Source: an uncultured bacterium (GTDB lineage: Bacteria; Bacillota; Clostridia; Oscillospirales; Oscillospiraceae). Taken from it: a stretch of DNA of 60,898 nucleotides. Location of the stretch: NCBI GenBank assembly GCA_946548895.1, contig CAMNQF010000015.1, forward strand, positions 1-60,898, given 5' to 3'. Below, piece by piece: positions 42,701 to 51,499 of the stretch. The number at the start of each line of letters is the position of its first letter. Position 1 is the stretch's first letter. A model generated the notes under the pieces. It saw only the letters and a list, made by a program, of their open reading frames with translations, searched no databases and had not been told where the DNA came from. The translations under genes and the position numbers were made by a program.

Positions 42701-45001
42701 AACGCCGACGAGGCCAACCTCCTGGACCCCAACCCCACCGAATTGCCTGAATTCACCGTCAGCTTCGCCGAGGTGGAGCTGTCCGTGGTGAGCCACCGCC
42801 CGCCGGTGATGACCCAGGCGGTGAACCGGCCGGTGGTGCGGGACGACGACGGCAAGATTACCTCCACCGGGGGCACCCTGTTTGAGTATACGGTCAATGC
42901 CGACGGCACCGGGACCTACAAACCGGGCAGCCTGCCCCAGAACAACGACAACGAAAACCAGCGCATCGACCGCGCCTTCCGGGTCCACCCCATGTTCCAG
43001 CCGGACAGCGTGGACCAGACCATGTGCTATGACATCCTGATCTGGGCCGACACCAACATGGACATCACCCTGTATTCCCGGCCCTATGGCAGTTCCGACC
43101 CCTGGGAGAAGGAGGGCACCGCCCAGTTCCGCGGCACGGTGGACGGCAACAGCCAGCGGCGCTTCGTCTACCGCAGCCTCACCGACATCCGCGAGGGTAT
43201 GCGCCAGCCGGGATACCTCCACGAGCTGGAGGACCGGGAGTACGCCATCCACGTGGACCGGCTGAACCAGCTGGGCGACTACAGCAACCAGTACGACTCC
43301 TGGAGCGACACCGTCAACCTCAAGGTTTCGGTGGTGGCCGGCCCGGACACCACCCTCCAGGAACTCCAGGTGGGGGTGAACAACGAGGCCCGCTATAACG
43401 AGGTGCTGGCCAAGGGCCTGTGGTCCATCGGCACCCCCGACCCCTTCAACACGGACATGACCTTCACCGACCGGGCCGCGCCCAAGATCACCCAGATCCG
43501 CGTCACCCCCAGCGACACCAGCCCCGTGATCTCCATCACCATGGACCACCCGGGCCAGGTCAACTACATCATCTTCCCCCTCAGCGACCTGATGTATAAA
43601 AAGACGGACGCCTCCGCGCCGGAAAAGGTGCTCAGCGGCACCCCGGTGACCAGCGTGATTGACAGGATCAGCAGCTACTTCATCTCGGAGGAAGTGGTTT
43701 TGAAGGGGGAGACCACCACGCCGCCCCTGCCGGTCACCAAGATGCAGGAGATCAACAGCTCCATCGGCGGCGCGGGCACCGCCCTCACCACGCCCAGCAG
43801 CGACCGGGTGGTGGACGGCGTGTTCAGCGAGACCTCCGGCGTCATCAAGGGCACCACCGCCTTTGTGGGCCGGGGCAGCGCCGCCCGCATCGACCTGACC
43901 GGCCTGGTGCAGCCCAACACCATTTACTATGTCTGTGTGGTGCCCCAGGGCTCCACGCCCCAGTCCTTTGCCACGGAGGCCACGGGCTACTACTTCACCA
44001 CCGACATGGCGGAGCGGCCCATCCTGAAGCTGGAGAGCACCGGCAGCACCAACGTCACCGCCATTGTGGACCGCACCTCCACCGTCCAGTCCAAGCTGCT
44101 GATTATGAGCGGCCTCACGAAGCATATGCTCATGGAGCCGTTCAACAAGCACGTGGACACCGCGCTGCACACCGACTTCACGGGTTCCGCCTATGACAAG
44201 ACCACATACACGGTGCTCCAGGCCCTGTTCGACGACTTTACCGGGGTCAACCCCGGCCCCAACGGCTACCCCTCCGTGTTCGACCAGTACGCCGACGACG
44301 ATACCAAGCGGGCTGTGCGCCAGCTGATCTCCGGCGGCGGCGTGGGCGAGCTGGTGAAGGCCAACTGGGGTCCCAATGAGATCCCCGTCCGGGGCGGCGC
44401 CACCACCGGCAGCGCCGGCATGACCTACGCCTCCACCAACCTGCGGGAGAACGTGGACTACGTCTGTCTCGGCATGGCCAGCATCCCCGACGCCCAGGGC
44501 AACAGCCCGGATGCCAGTTACGCCTTCCGCGCCAACTTCCCCATCCAGCTGATGAACGACCAGGCGCCGAAGATTCTCAGCGTGGGCCTGGATCTGACCT
44601 ATAATGACACCACCAAGCGAATCAAAGGCCAGATCGTCCTAGCCTTTGACCGGGAGCTCTACCGGGAGCCCAGCGGCTATCCCCGCCTGCCTGTAACCCA
44701 GTCCTCCGCGTCGGCCCAGAACGGCGCCACGGTCAACAACGGCGGCACCCACTACGGCCTGGGCGGAGCGGTGAACGGGGGAACCAACGTGACAATCTAT
44801 GACGATCCGGCGATAGGCAACACCAACTCCATCTACCTGAACGTAACCAACAAGGCGGGCACCGAGATCACCATCACCATCCCCAACGTCCTGTGCAACC
44901 GCTGGGGCACGCCGGTGACGGCGGGCACGGTGACGGTCACCTATGACAAGGATAACGACACGTTCAGCTATCGGATCAGCCCTGCCGGCCTGCGCGCCTG
45001 A
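39758..45001 (+). CDS. Giant S-layer homology protein with N-terminal SLH domains
   Basis: A 1747-aa exported protein. The signal peptide covers 1-40 (cleavage after PAQA). Three SLH domains follow at about 41-85, 93-142 and 153-205 (for example HWADSYVNTLVDWGVM and RNITRGEVAAMLVRAIG), which bind pyruvylated wall polymer. Residues about 215-440 are a repetitive beta region (VNTSGVKLRDGTIAGNLYLT), and the rest has several fibronectin-III/Ig-like modules (TSADLVFKANKNGTIYWAV; QPPVIVDREQTNADANSIEL). No catalytic motif or sorting signal is seen. It is likely a structural S-layer or adhesive protein. GGAAAGGAACGG precedes the ATG. Confidence 0.9.
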   Translation: MSKRQTNQTIWNRLRRGLAALLSLALLAGLLPSAVVPAQAHWADSYVNTLVDWGVMRGDINGNMAPQRNITRAEFVAMMNRAYGYTRTAGHPFTDVNVRDWFSEDIDIAYNMGYFKGTSATTASPNDTLTREQAAVLLSRNMMLQPTVGETLGFSDTRTLSDWSRGLVGAAAANGIISGYNDGSFQPKRNITRGEVAAMLVRAIGTPVNTSGDHLLGDVYGNVTVNTSGVKLRDGTIAGNLYLTGGIDLGDVLLENVNVLGEIIISGGGESSSSQSSVLLRNVTADRMLVDSISQQFVTIRAEGNTDIPTTTVRTNAYVDDSSLPGYGLSFIELDGEPGTLLQLAGNVKEVINRTPQSNLQVVQGSADKITVDEKATGSTVLVDGDARVDELDLDVGTTVTGEGDIRDLNVGAAGSTVEQLPDKIVIRPGIDADINGSEMNSSQAAESSADPRLEAGYPKVKNIAPTSADLVFKANKNGTIYWAVSAVTDGSVGEDDLIEPPAYGGKILASGNISVTSSKEEYTTSLSNLTQDGSYYVSAILVDGRGNRSPVKVTAFSTPDGTTPAFNAGYPVMTMITTQNAQVTVMTNKSCQLYYALLPAGSTPPTPAEFKANAVRGNLGYGVRDAVKNVTQPINVNNTPLQELTNYTLYLWLTDYNGAKSSQVYALNFRTPDEQPPVIVDREQTNADANSIELTFSLNEAATLFWAIIPEGEDYEMAFEGANEENYKPGEGEVFEGAEDDAELKSLLRKLQIKIESGGGSIVKNGRKPVNAAYTSTQVTMNETRPLDAGTSSYTMYLVAKDAAGNYSKVEKVNVKTRDTVPPTVKQEFTSLNNAGQPMANTDIRLVFSEGVRPGVSDKTYLELYQMVEEAVNAGDPKAEATARTALGKALHNDYIKLYYGKTGINQNETPYCDGCTYDEATDKIVYDNADGWLINYCNAVVKMESGQMVVTFPTTTGADNALRLVSGTTHHFYLKDIRDNADEANLLDPNPTELPEFTVSFAEVELSVVSHRPPVMTQAVNRPVVRDDDGKITSTGGTLFEYTVNADGTGTYKPGSLPQNNDNENQRIDRAFRVHPMFQPDSVDQTMCYDILIWADTNMDITLYSRPYGSSDPWEKEGTAQFRGTVDGNSQRRFVYRSLTDIREGMRQPGYLHELEDREYAIHVDRLNQLGDYSNQYDSWSDTVNLKVSVVAGPDTTLQELQVGVNNEARYNEVLAKGLWSIGTPDPFNTDMTFTDRAAPKITQIRVTPSDTSPVISITMDHPGQVNYIIFPLSDLMYKKTDASAPEKVLSGTPVTSVIDRISSYFISEEVVLKGETTTPPLPVTKMQEINSSIGGAGTALTTPSSDRVVDGVFSETSGVIKGTTAFVGRGSAARIDLTGLVQPNTIYYVCVVPQGSTPQSFATEATGYYFTTDMAERPILKLESTGSTNVTAIVDRTSTVQSKLLIMSGLTKHMLMEPFNKHVDTALHTDFTGSAYDKTTYTVLQALFDDFTGVNPGPNGYPSVFDQYADDDTKRAVRQLISGGGVGELVKANWGPNEIPVRGGATTGSAGMTYASTNLRENVDYVCLGMASIPDAQGNSPDASYAFRANFPIQLMNDQAPKILSVGLDLTYNDTTKRIKGQIVLAFDRELYREPSGYPRLPVTQSSASAQNGATVNNGGTHYGLGGAVNGGTNVTIYDDPAIGNTNSIYLNVTNKAGTEITITIPNVLCNRWGTPVTAGTVTVTYDKDNDTFSYRISPAGLRA

Positions 45002-45022
45002 CACGCCGCAAAACTCGACCCC

Positions 45023-45057
45023 GGGAGCGGGCGGATCCCCGCCCGCTCCCCATTTTT
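45023..45057 (+). terminator. Terminator between the two SLH genes
   Basis: A stem of at least 10 bp (45023-45032 with 45041-45050) followed by CATTTTTC. Some readthrough to the second SLH gene is possible because no separate promoter is obvious in the 90-bp gap. Confidence 0.85.
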
Positions 45058-45091
45058 CGAAACAAACTCACCGCGCAAAGGAGTACGAACT

Positions 45092-48000
45092 ATGAAGCAT
45101 AGCGTTTTGCGCCGCCTGGGCGCGCTGGCTCTGGCGCTGGCCCTGGCGGTCCCCCTGGCGTCCGGGCCCGCGCAGGCGGCGTCCGGGCCCGCGGATGACC
45201 CTATTGTCAGAATTGAATTGAACGAAACCGCCATAGAGCTGACCTATGATAACGACGCGAAAGAACCCCCGTCATTCCAGCTGATTGCCTACTCAATCAG
45301 CGCCGCAGGCCAAAGAACCCGGCTGATGGGGAATACCCTCATCTGGAGCATTGACAATGAGAACGCGGCTGAAGTGAGGTCCAATGGCAAGGTGACCGCG
45401 AAAAAGCAGGACCTGCCCGGCAGCTCCATCGCAACCGTCACCGCCAAGCTGAAGGATGATGAGACAATGACGGCGGCCTGCCAGGTCACCGTTATCACGC
45501 CCCCCCCCGCGCCGGAGCCGGTCAACAGCGTGCGGATTGATCGGACGGACAGCTCCTACCAGACGGGCGTGTCCCAGATCAATCTGAACCTGCCCAGAAA
45601 CGCCACCAAGCCCGTCACCGCCCAGGTTTCCGCCACGGTGACCTATGACAGCCACACCGACCATGAAGTGGTGTGGGAGGTGTTCGACCCCAACCAGGCC
45701 ATCACCTTTGACCAGGCCACCGGCCTGATTACCGCCGTGGGGGGCGGCACCGCCGTCATCACCGCCAAGGCCAAGGCGGATGAGAAGAAAACCGCCTCCG
45801 TCACCGTCACTGTCACCGCCTACGGGGTGATCAACGTCACCGGCGTGACGGTGAGCAAGCAGGAGCTGAAACTGGGCCTGGCGGAGAGCGACACCCTCAC
45901 CGCCGCTGTTCAGCCCAGCAGTGTAAAGGATAAAACATTGTCCATCACCACGGAGCCCCTGGGCATTGTGGACGTGGCCGATGTCAACGGCAAGGGCCAG
46001 CAGTTCCGGGTCACCGGCGTTGGGCTGGGCAAGGCCAAGATCACCTTCACCTCCGTGTTTGACCCCACCAAGTCCGCCGTGTGCGAGGTGGAGGTGACCC
46101 CGGCGCTGAAGACGCTCACCATTGACGGCAAGAATTCCGACAACCAGCTCATTCTGACCGGCGTTGGCCCCGGCGACCATAAGCTGATCCACGCCGTCCC
46201 CGGTTCAAACGGCTACGGCGCCCCCAGCTACAACGCCGCCAACATCAACTGGACCAGCTCGGACGCCTCCGTGTTCACCGTTCAGAAGGATTCCAGCTAT
46301 GCCAACGGCTGCTACGCCCGGATCAACCTGGTGGCCCCCGGCAAGGCGGAGCTCACCGTGCAATACGGCAAGGATGAGAACATCAAGGACACGGTGGAAG
46401 TGGAGGTCCCCGGCATCCTGCTGGACACCACCAGCGGCGTGCTGAACATGGTGAACAACGCTTTGACCATGCAGGTGGGCCAGACCGAGCAGCTGGTTAT
46501 CAAGTCCTTCGGCTCCGCCAGCGGTGATTCCAGCCTCCGGCCCACATGGTTTTCCACCGACACCTCCATTGTCACGGCGGATAACGGCAAGCTCATCGCC
46601 CGGACGGTGGGCACCGCCACCGTGGAAGTCACCCGGGGGAGCTACACCGCCAAGTGCACCGTCACCGTGAGGGAGGACACCTCCACCCTCATCACCGCCT
46701 CCGGCACCTACAGCAGCGGCAGGCCCCTGGCGCTGTCCAGCCTCCAGAGCCAGCTGAACACCGCCTGCGTGACCAAGACGGAGAGCGCGCTGTCCTATGT
46801 CACCAACCTGTCCGTCCCCACCGCCCAGGGCATCCTCCACAACACCCACCGTTCCGAGGCGGACACCGGCGCGGGCATCGGCGCCACCGAGAAGTATTAC
46901 CCCGGCCGCACCGGCCTCGACTCGTTGAGCGCCGTGTCCTTTGTGCCCCGGGCCGACTTCAGCGGCACCGCCGAGATCAGCTACACCGGCGTGGGCAGCA
47001 ACGGCAGGTCCTTTGACGGAACCATCCGGGTGGCGGTGTCCGGCACAGGCCAGGGCGGAGGCGACGTGAGCTATTCCTCCAACGGGTCCCCGGTGTCCTT
47101 TGTGGCCGACGACTTCAGCAGCGTCATCAGCGCCAAAACCGGGCGCAGCCTGAAGTACCTCACCTTTACGCCTCCCCAGTCCAGCGTGGGCACACTGTAT
47201 TACGGCTATATCGATGACAGCCACCCCGGGGAGAAGGTGCAGTCCGCCACCCAATACCGCCGGGCCGGCAGCCCCAGCCTGGACAAGGTGAGCTTCGTCC
47301 CCGCCGACGGGTATCAGGGCACGGTGCGGATCAGCTACCGCGCTGTGGACACCGCCGACACCCCGTACACCGGCACGGTGACCATCAACGTGACCCGGCA
47401 GAACGCGACCAGGGACCCCGCCGATATCTTTTACTACGCGCCCCAGGACGGCTGGGCGGTGTTCCAGGCCAGGGACTTCAGCGCCGCCAGCCTGCGGGTC
47501 ATCGGCGAGACGCTGTCCTATGTGCGCTTTGAGCTGCCTCCCTCCAGCGAGGGTACCCTGTTCCACAACTACCGGGGTTACGGCAGCTATGACAGCGCCG
47601 TGACCTCCACCACCGATTACCGGGTGAACGGCAGCCCGGCCCTGGACCGGGTGGCCTTTGTCCCCGCCACCACCGCCAGCGGCCAGATGACCGTCCGCTA
47701 CACCGGCTACAGCGTGCGGGGCACCGCCTTCACCGGCACGGTATACATCAACCCCGGGAGCGGCTGGAACGACAACAACCAGGTCCAGGACGACACTTGG
47801 TACCGGGTCAACAGCGGGGCGTCGGTCAACCTCAACGCCTATGACTTCAACAACGCCTGCGTGGCCGCCACGGGCGCCAGCCTGAGTTACATCCGCTTCA
47901 CCCAGCTGCCCGCCATCGGCCAGGGCACTCTGCGCTACCGCAGCGGCAACAGCAATATCTACGGCAACGTCCAGGTCAACACTTCCTACTACCGCGTCAG

Positions 48001-49039
48001 CTCCAACAGCTGGGACGTGCTGATCGGCAACATCTCCTTCCAGGCGGCCAAGACCTTCACCGGCACCGTGCGCATTCCGTACACCGGGTATAACACCAAC
48101 GGCGTGTCCTACACGGACGAGGTGGTGATTCAGGTCACGCCTACCATCATCAGCTACAGCGGCAGCAGCTCCAGTCCCATCGGCCTGTCCGCCGCCCGGG
48201 TGCGGTCCGCCCACAGCGGCGTGCTCACCGGCCAGCTGTCCTACATCATCTTCACCAGCCTGCCCGACCCCTCCGCCGGCCAGCTGTACCTGAACTACAG
48301 CGGGTTCGGCTCCGGCTCCCAGGTGAACACCGGCACCCGGTACTACGCCACGGGCAATCCCAACATCGACCAGATCAGTTTTGTGCCCCGGGGCCGCTAT
48401 CAGGGGGAGGCCACGGCGGCCTATACCGCCGTGAGCACCACCGGGGAGCAGGTGAACGGGCAGTTTGCCTTCTACATTTCCAGCTCCAGCGGCTCCGGCT
48501 ACTTCACCGACATGGGCGGCCACACCTGGGCGGCGGCATCGGTGGACTACCTGTACCAGAACGGCGTCACCAACGGCATCACCGCCACCACCTTTGGGCC
48601 GGGGCAGCGCATTCTGCGGCGGGACTTTGTGCTCATGCTGTGCCGGGCCTTCCACTTCAGCGGCGGCAGCGGCTACAGCTTCGCCGATGTGCCCTCCAAC
48701 GCCTACTACGCCCAGGCGGTGGCCACCGCCAAACGGCTGGGCATCGTCAACGGGGACGGCACCAACTTCATGCCCAACGCCCAGCTCACCCGGCAGGACG
48801 CCATGGTCATGATTAAGAACTCCCTGGACGCCGCCGGGGTCAGCCAGCCCGCCCCATCCGCCACCGTATTGAGCCGGTTCCCGGATAACGGCTCCATCTC
48901 CAGTTACGCCAGAAGCGCCGTCAGCGTTCTGGTCCAGATGGGGGCGGTGAACGGCGACGACAAGGGGATGATGAACCCCCGCAGCTATATCACGCGGGCG
49001 GAGGCGGCGGTGATCCTCCACTACGTCATGACGATGTGA
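45092..49039 (+). CDS. Giant Ig-like repeat protein with C-terminal SLH domains
   Basis: A 1315-aa exported protein. The signal peptide is 1-29 (AQA cleavage). Residues about 35-530 hold several BIG2/Ig-like domains (VTGVTVSKQELKLGLAESDT and LTVQYGKDENIKD are such strands). About 540-1130 is five tandem repeats with a spacing near 120 aa, each having a LSYVxF...GTL core and an FVPA...Y.G. strand. Three SLH domains occupy about 1136-1315 (DMGGHTWAAASVDYLYQNGV ... YITRAEAAVILHYVM). The SLH anchor is at the opposite end from the neighbour's. GCAAAGGAGTACG precedes the ATG. Confidence 0.9.
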   Translation: MKHSVLRRLGALALALALAVPLASGPAQAASGPADDPIVRIELNETAIELTYDNDAKEPPSFQLIAYSISAAGQRTRLMGNTLIWSIDNENAAEVRSNGKVTAKKQDLPGSSIATVTAKLKDDETMTAACQVTVITPPPAPEPVNSVRIDRTDSSYQTGVSQINLNLPRNATKPVTAQVSATVTYDSHTDHEVVWEVFDPNQAITFDQATGLITAVGGGTAVITAKAKADEKKTASVTVTVTAYGVINVTGVTVSKQELKLGLAESDTLTAAVQPSSVKDKTLSITTEPLGIVDVADVNGKGQQFRVTGVGLGKAKITFTSVFDPTKSAVCEVEVTPALKTLTIDGKNSDNQLILTGVGPGDHKLIHAVPGSNGYGAPSYNAANINWTSSDASVFTVQKDSSYANGCYARINLVAPGKAELTVQYGKDENIKDTVEVEVPGILLDTTSGVLNMVNNALTMQVGQTEQLVIKSFGSASGDSSLRPTWFSTDTSIVTADNGKLIARTVGTATVEVTRGSYTAKCTVTVREDTSTLITASGTYSSGRPLALSSLQSQLNTACVTKTESALSYVTNLSVPTAQGILHNTHRSEADTGAGIGATEKYYPGRTGLDSLSAVSFVPRADFSGTAEISYTGVGSNGRSFDGTIRVAVSGTGQGGGDVSYSSNGSPVSFVADDFSSVISAKTGRSLKYLTFTPPQSSVGTLYYGYIDDSHPGEKVQSATQYRRAGSPSLDKVSFVPADGYQGTVRISYRAVDTADTPYTGTVTINVTRQNATRDPADIFYYAPQDGWAVFQARDFSAASLRVIGETLSYVRFELPPSSEGTLFHNYRGYGSYDSAVTSTTDYRVNGSPALDRVAFVPATTASGQMTVRYTGYSVRGTAFTGTVYINPGSGWNDNNQVQDDTWYRVNSGASVNLNAYDFNNACVAATGASLSYIRFTQLPAIGQGTLRYRSGNSNIYGNVQVNTSYYRVSSNSWDVLIGNISFQAAKTFTGTVRIPYTGYNTNGVSYTDEVVIQVTPTIISYSGSSSSPIGLSAARVRSAHSGVLTGQLSYIIFTSLPDPSAGQLYLNYSGFGSGSQVNTGTRYYATGNPNIDQISFVPRGRYQGEATAAYTAVSTTGEQVNGQFAFYISSSSGSGYFTDMGGHTWAAASVDYLYQNGVTNGITATTFGPGQRILRRDFVLMLCRAFHFSGGSGYSFADVPSNAYYAQAVATAKRLGIVNGDGTNFMPNAQLTRQDAMVMIKNSLDAAGVSQPAPSATVLSRFPDNGSISSYARSAVSVLVQMGAVNGDDKGMMNPRSYITRAEAAVILHYVMTM

Positions 49040-49077
49040 GGGAGCGCCGGATCTTAAGAGCAGAGGAGGCCCGAACC

Positions 49078-49755
49078 ATGAGTGTCGGACCGCAGGAAGA
49101 GCTTGTCACGTCAAACGAATTTGGCCTCGCCCCCGGCATGGTGACGGAGGTGATGACGCTGGAAAACCGCCTGATCTACGTGGGCAAGGTGAGCAAAGTG
49201 GGCGGCAGCGCGGTGTACATCCGGGAGATCAACGACGACGAGCTGCCCATGGTGCTGGTAAACAAAGAGCTGAAGATCCGCTTCTACCGGGAGGAGGACA
49301 ACGTGGTGCTCCGGGGGAAGGTGTGTGGCAGCACCATGCGGATGTGGAAGGTGGACCGGCTGGAGAGCACCTTTTTCAAGGAACAGCGGGCCTTTTTCCG
49401 GCAGAGCGTCAGCACGAACCTGGAGGCCCAGTGCGGCAGGCGGGCCACCTGGGGCGGCCCGGTGGGGGTCCTGTACCCCTGCCAGGTGCTGGACATCAGC
49501 GGCGGCGGCATCTTCATCAGCAGCCACGAGGAGTACCGGGTGGGCAACCGGCTGCTTATCACCAACATTCCCCTGGTGGCGGAGGAGTCCACTTTCAGCT
49601 TCAACTGCTTCGTCCGCCGGGCCGGCCTGTGGAAAAAGGGCGTGATACGCTACGGCTGCCAGTTTGAGGGCCTGTCCCCCAAGGAGCAGGACCGGCTTCT
49701 CCGGGCCATTTTTATCGTCCAGCGCATGGAGATCCGCAAGCGGAAAGCCCGCTGA
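49078..49755 (+). CDS. Second PilZ-domain protein (YcgR-like)
   Basis: A 225-aa protein: an N-terminal YcgR-N-like domain (about 15-105; GKVSKVGGSAVYIREINDDE) and a PilZ domain (about 115-220) with both c-di-GMP motifs, RAFFR (RxxxR) and DISGGGIFIS (DxSxxG). AGAGGAGG lies 8 bases before the ATG at 49078; an in-frame start at 49036 lacks a site and would overlap the SLH gene. It closes the SLH block and is followed by a very strong terminator. Its partner, motor or secretion apparatus, cannot be told from sequence. Confidence 0.88.
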   Translation: MSVGPQEELVTSNEFGLAPGMVTEVMTLENRLIYVGKVSKVGGSAVYIREINDDELPMVLVNKELKIRFYREEDNVVLRGKVCGSTMRMWKVDRLESTFFKEQRAFFRQSVSTNLEAQCGRRATWGGPVGVLYPCQVLDISGGGIFISSHEEYRVGNRLLITNIPLVAEESTFSFNCFVRRAGLWKKGVIRYGCQFEGLSPKEQDRLLRAIFIVQRMEIRKRKAR

Positions 49756-49763
49756 ATTCAGAC

Positions 49764-49808
49764 GCGAGACCCGCCCCCCGCATATGCGGGGGGCGGGTCT
49801 CGCCGTTT
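49764..49808 (+). terminator. Strong terminator ending the PilZ-SLH block
   Basis: A 17-19-bp perfect GC-rich stem (49764-49782 with 49785-49803) centred on CATATG and followed by CGTTTTG. Confidence 0.9.
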
Positions 49809-50062
49809 TGTACAAATGAAACTTCAGCAGATATAAAAATTTGTATTATGTGGCCTGAGATAACTGGTAATTTTCCGATATCAAAGGGGATCGTGAAAGA
49901 ATTCTTGTTCAAAAATTCTCTTGCAATTATCCGCCAAGCCGCTATAATATTGCCAACATAAGCCGGAGGCCCGGAGGGGCTTATGGACATGGCCGGGATT
50001 ATGGAGGCTTTCCCGGCCCGCAGGCACAAACCGTTTTCCCGCCTTGGAAGGAGGCATTCGTT
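49809..50062 (+). promoter_or_regulatory. Intergenic region and structured leader of the MATE gene
   Basis: The gap between the PilZ and MATE genes is 307 bp including the terminator. The first 110 bp are AT-rich, unlike the surroundings, with no gene that I can see. A sigma-A promoter follows: TTGCAA (49921-49926), a 16-base spacer, TATAAT (49943-49948). The leader of about 105 bases contains two strong hairpins, 49957-49985 (8-bp stem) and 49991-50018 (8-bp stem), before GGAAGGAGG at 50046. No known riboswitch consensus was recognised. Confidence 0.7.
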
Positions 50063-51478
50063 ATGACAAAAGATCTTACCTCAGGCAGCCCCATGCGGCT
50101 GCTCCTGGGCTTTACGCTGCCCACCCTGTTTGGGCTGCTGTTCCAGCAGTTCTACAACCTGGTGGACGCCATGATCGTGGGCAAGCTGCTGGGCTCCCAG
50201 GCCCTGGGGGCGGTGGGCTCCACCGGCTCCATCAACTTTCTGGTGATCGGCTTCTGCCTTGGTATTTGCAGCGGCTTCGCCATCCCGGTGGCCCAGCGCA
50301 TGGGCGCCAAGGACTACCCCCAGATGCGCCGGTACGTGGCCAACGCCGCTTACCTCTCCGCGGCCATCGCCCTGGTGCTCACGGCAGTCACCGGCGTGTT
50401 CTGCCGGGACATCCTCACCGCCATGGACACCCCCGCCGATCTCTTTGAGAACGCCAACGCCTATATTTTCATCATCTTCATGGGCATCCCGGCGGTGTTC
50501 CTGTACAACCTGCTGGCCAGCGTCATCCGCTCCCTGGGGGACAGCCGGACCCCGGTATACTTCCTGGCCCTGTCCGCCGGGCTGAACATCGCGCTGGACC
50601 TGGCGCTCATCCTGTTCTTCGACGCGGGGGTGGCCGGGGCGGCCATCGCCACGGTGCTGTCCCAGGCGGTGTCCGGCCTGGCGTGCCTGGCCTATATGGT
50701 GAAGAAATTCCCCATCCTTCGGATCACCCGGGAGGAGAGCCGCCTGGACTGGGAGGCGTGCAAGGGCCTGTGCGCCATGGGCCTGCCCATGGGGCTCCAG
50801 TACTCCATCACCGCCGTGGGCTCCATCGTGCTCCAGACCGCCGTCAACGCCTTGGGCAGCGTGTATGTCACCGCGGTGTCCACCGGCTCCAAGGTGTACC
50901 AGCTGATCGCCTGCCCCTTTGACGCCATGGGCGCGGCTATGGCCACCTACTGCGGCCAGAACGTGGGCGCGGGCCGGCTGGACCGGCTGCGCCAGGGGGT
51001 GCGGTCCTGCTCCCTGCTGGGGCTGGGCTACTCCGCCGCCGCCCTGGTGGCCATGCTGTTCTTCGCGCCCCAGTGCGCCATGCTGTTCCTCAACTCCGGC
51101 GAGGAGCAGTTCCAGCTGCTGGTGGGCCTCACCAGCCAGTACACGGTGACGCTTACCGCGTTCTTCTTCCCCCTGGCCCTGGTGAACATCCTGCGTTTCT
51201 CCATCCAGGGCATGGGGTTCAGCACTCTGGCCATCCTGGCGGGCGTGCTGGAGATGCTCGCCCGGGCCGTGGTGGGGCAGTTCTTCGTCCCCGCCATGGG
51301 CTATACCGCCGCCTGTTTTGCCTCCCCGGCGGCCTGGATCTGCGCCGACCTGTTCCTCATCCCTGCCTGCCTGGGATGCATCGCCCACCTGCGGCGGAGC
51401 AGCCCCACCGCCGGCCTGGAGACCATCTCCAGGGACGCGGCAGGGCGCCGCGGATGGAAAAAGAGCTTCGGGACCTGA
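50063..51478 (+). CDS. MATE family multidrug exporter
   Basis: A 471-aa membrane protein with about 12 helices. The N-terminus GSPMRLLLGFTLPTLFGLLF with QQFYNLVDAMIVGKLLGSQA is the typical MATE/NorM start, repeated in the second half around GLPMGLQYSITAVGSIVLQ. These proteins export cationic compounds using Na+ or H+. The stop codon lies inside the loop of the terminator hairpin. The substrate is unknown. The promoter and leader hairpins upstream suggest regulated expression. Confidence 0.93.
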   Translation: MTKDLTSGSPMRLLLGFTLPTLFGLLFQQFYNLVDAMIVGKLLGSQALGAVGSTGSINFLVIGFCLGICSGFAIPVAQRMGAKDYPQMRRYVANAAYLSAAIALVLTAVTGVFCRDILTAMDTPADLFENANAYIFIIFMGIPAVFLYNLLASVIRSLGDSRTPVYFLALSAGLNIALDLALILFFDAGVAGAAIATVLSQAVSGLACLAYMVKKFPILRITREESRLDWEACKGLCAMGLPMGLQYSITAVGSIVLQTAVNALGSVYVTAVSTGSKVYQLIACPFDAMGAAMATYCGQNVGAGRLDRLRQGVRSCSLLGLGYSAAALVAMLFFAPQCAMLFLNSGEEQFQLLVGLTSQYTVTLTAFFFPLALVNILRFSIQGMGFSTLAILAGVLEMLARAVVGQFFVPAMGYTAACFASPAAWICADLFLIPACLGCIAHLRRSSPTAGLETISRDAAGRRGWKKSFGT

Positions 51479-51495
51479 TCCCGAAGCTCTTTTTT
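51458..51495. terminator. Terminator overlapping the MATE stop codon
   Basis: A 16-bp stem (51458-51473 with 51479-51494) followed by a T-run. The TGA stop of the MATE gene (51476-51478) lies in the 5-base loop. It also faces the converging metalloprotease-like gene. Confidence 0.9.
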
Positions 51496-51499
51496 TTCG

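Noticed and set aside
45092-49039. Tandem DNA repeats or a CRISPR-like array in the repeat-rich SLH gene.
   Set aside because: The repeats exist only at the protein level with diverged DNA; there are no short identical direct repeats with unique spacers anywhere in the window.
49874-49881. TCCGATAT as a SigD promoter for the MATE gene.
   Set aside because: There is no TAAA-like -35 at 15 bases, and a better sigma-A promoter lies at 49921-49948.
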